NCBI RefSeq assembly: GCF_003352915.1
Contig: NZ_CP022314.1
Span: 1,267,295 to 1,331,294, forward strand
DNA: 64,000 nt
Source of the DNA: Arthrobacter sp. PM3
GTDB taxonomy: Bacteria; Actinomycetota; Actinomycetes; Actinomycetales; Micrococcaceae
Reading direction: 5' to 3'
Each line of letters begins with the position of its first letter. Position 1 is the first letter of the stretch. The translations under genes were made by a program, and so were the position numbers. Below, piece by piece: positions 63,907-64,000 of the stretch. Under the pieces are notes generated by a model. The model was not told the DNA's origin, did no database searches, and worked only from the letters and a program-made list of their open reading frames with translations.

Positions 63907-64000
63907 ATGTCAACGTCGTCATTGGAGAACAAGTCACGGTGGCCCGTGTGGCTTTGCTGGCTGGCCATGGTGCTGGACGGCTTTGACCTGGTGGTCCTCG
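63907..64000 (+). CDS. pcaK: MFS aromatic acid transporter, PcaK-like, N-terminal part
   Basis: The visible 31 codons begin MSTSSLENKSRWPVWLCWLA and continue to MVLDGFDLVVL, the helix 1 D-G-x-D hallmark of the AAHS family (PcaK, BenK). Transporters of this family import 4-hydroxybenzoate or protocatechuate by proton symport. ATG 63907 has GAGG before it. The gene is divergent from the IclR regulator and cut by the window end. The match to pobA supports 4-hydroxybenzoate uptake. Confidence 0.8.
   Translation, partial: MSTSSLENKSRWPVWLCWLAMVLDGFDLVVL

Noticed and set aside
1..64000. tRNA, rRNA or known riboswitch genes
   Set aside because: The gaps were scanned by eye for tRNA-like cloverleaf ends and conserved riboswitch cores, and none was seen. 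This visual check cannot exclude a divergent case.

Overview
The window is high-GC DNA with dense coding, frequent GTG starts, 1-4 bp start/stop overlaps and GC-rich terminator hairpins without long T tracts. This points to an actinobacterium. The gene set (PTS mannitol system, KmtR-like metal sensor, GDH-180 glutamate dehydrogenase, PobA with an IclR regulator, AnsA-type asparaginase) fits a soil member of the Micrococcaceae such as Arthrobacter or Pseudarthrobacter; that placement is inference from gene content. It reads as chromosomal and mostly metabolic. The one clear mobile element is an intact IS110-family insertion sequence.

Layout. 1-4.6 kb: the start of a hipBA toxin-antitoxin operon, L-lactate dehydrogenase, a KmtR-like sensor with a cation diffusion facilitator, and a divergent pair of small exported proteins (a DUF6153-like protein and a DUF305 lipoprotein). 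4.6-9.4 kb: a GntR regulator, asparaginase, aspartase and amino-acid permease operon for asparagine/aspartate use. 9.5-13.0 kb: an unusual three-gene run made of a GNAT-AAA+ fusion, a small multi-pass protein that resembles Pyr4/PaxB-type transmembrane terpene cyclases, and a type B carboxylesterase. 13.0-19.6 kb: GluQ, two Lrp regulators, a LysE exporter, a SnoaL-like protein, a TPR-like protein, a DUF456 protein and malic enzyme. 19.6-27.6 kb: regulators and four MFS transporters (one DHA2 drug-type, one sugar porter, one under a MarR regulator with paired operators) plus an RraA-like protein. 27.7-33.5 kb: mannitol use (mtlD, fused mtlA, a TetR regulator) and divergent ptsI. 33.6-43.7 kb: an orphan excisionase-like HTH protein, PucR/AdeR-like regulator with alanine dehydrogenase, Gfo oxidoreductase, TetR and FMN reductase, an aminotransferase, a universal stress protein and an acyl-CoA ligase.

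43.7-50.5 kb: the IS110 element sits just past the stop codon of a branched-chain 2-oxoacid dehydrogenase operon (bkdA-bkdB-bkdC) whose promoter region holds a long inverted repeat; a HisC-type aminotransferase lies upstream. 50.6-52.8 kb: a holin-like membrane protein and a WXG100-like/alpha-beta hydrolase pair that looks like secreted partners. 52.9-61.6 kb: purB with a phosphatase, the 1621-residue NAD-glutamate dehydrogenase, a GNAT protein, a hotdog thioesterase and a SnoaL-like protein. 61.7-64.0 kb: 4-hydroxybenzoate catabolism (pobA, its IclR regulator, and the start of a PcaK-like transporter cut by the window end).

The genes describe a heterotroph living on amino acids (asparagine, aspartate, alanine, glutamate, branched-chain), organic acids (lactate, malate), mannitol and plant aromatics, each with a local regulator. 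Several regulators have recognisable inverted-repeat operators next to their start codons. The best candidates for new biology are the terpene-cyclase-like gene with its GNAT-AAA+ neighbour, the long hairpin in the left end of the IS110 element as a putative bridge RNA, and the WXG-like/hydrolase pair.
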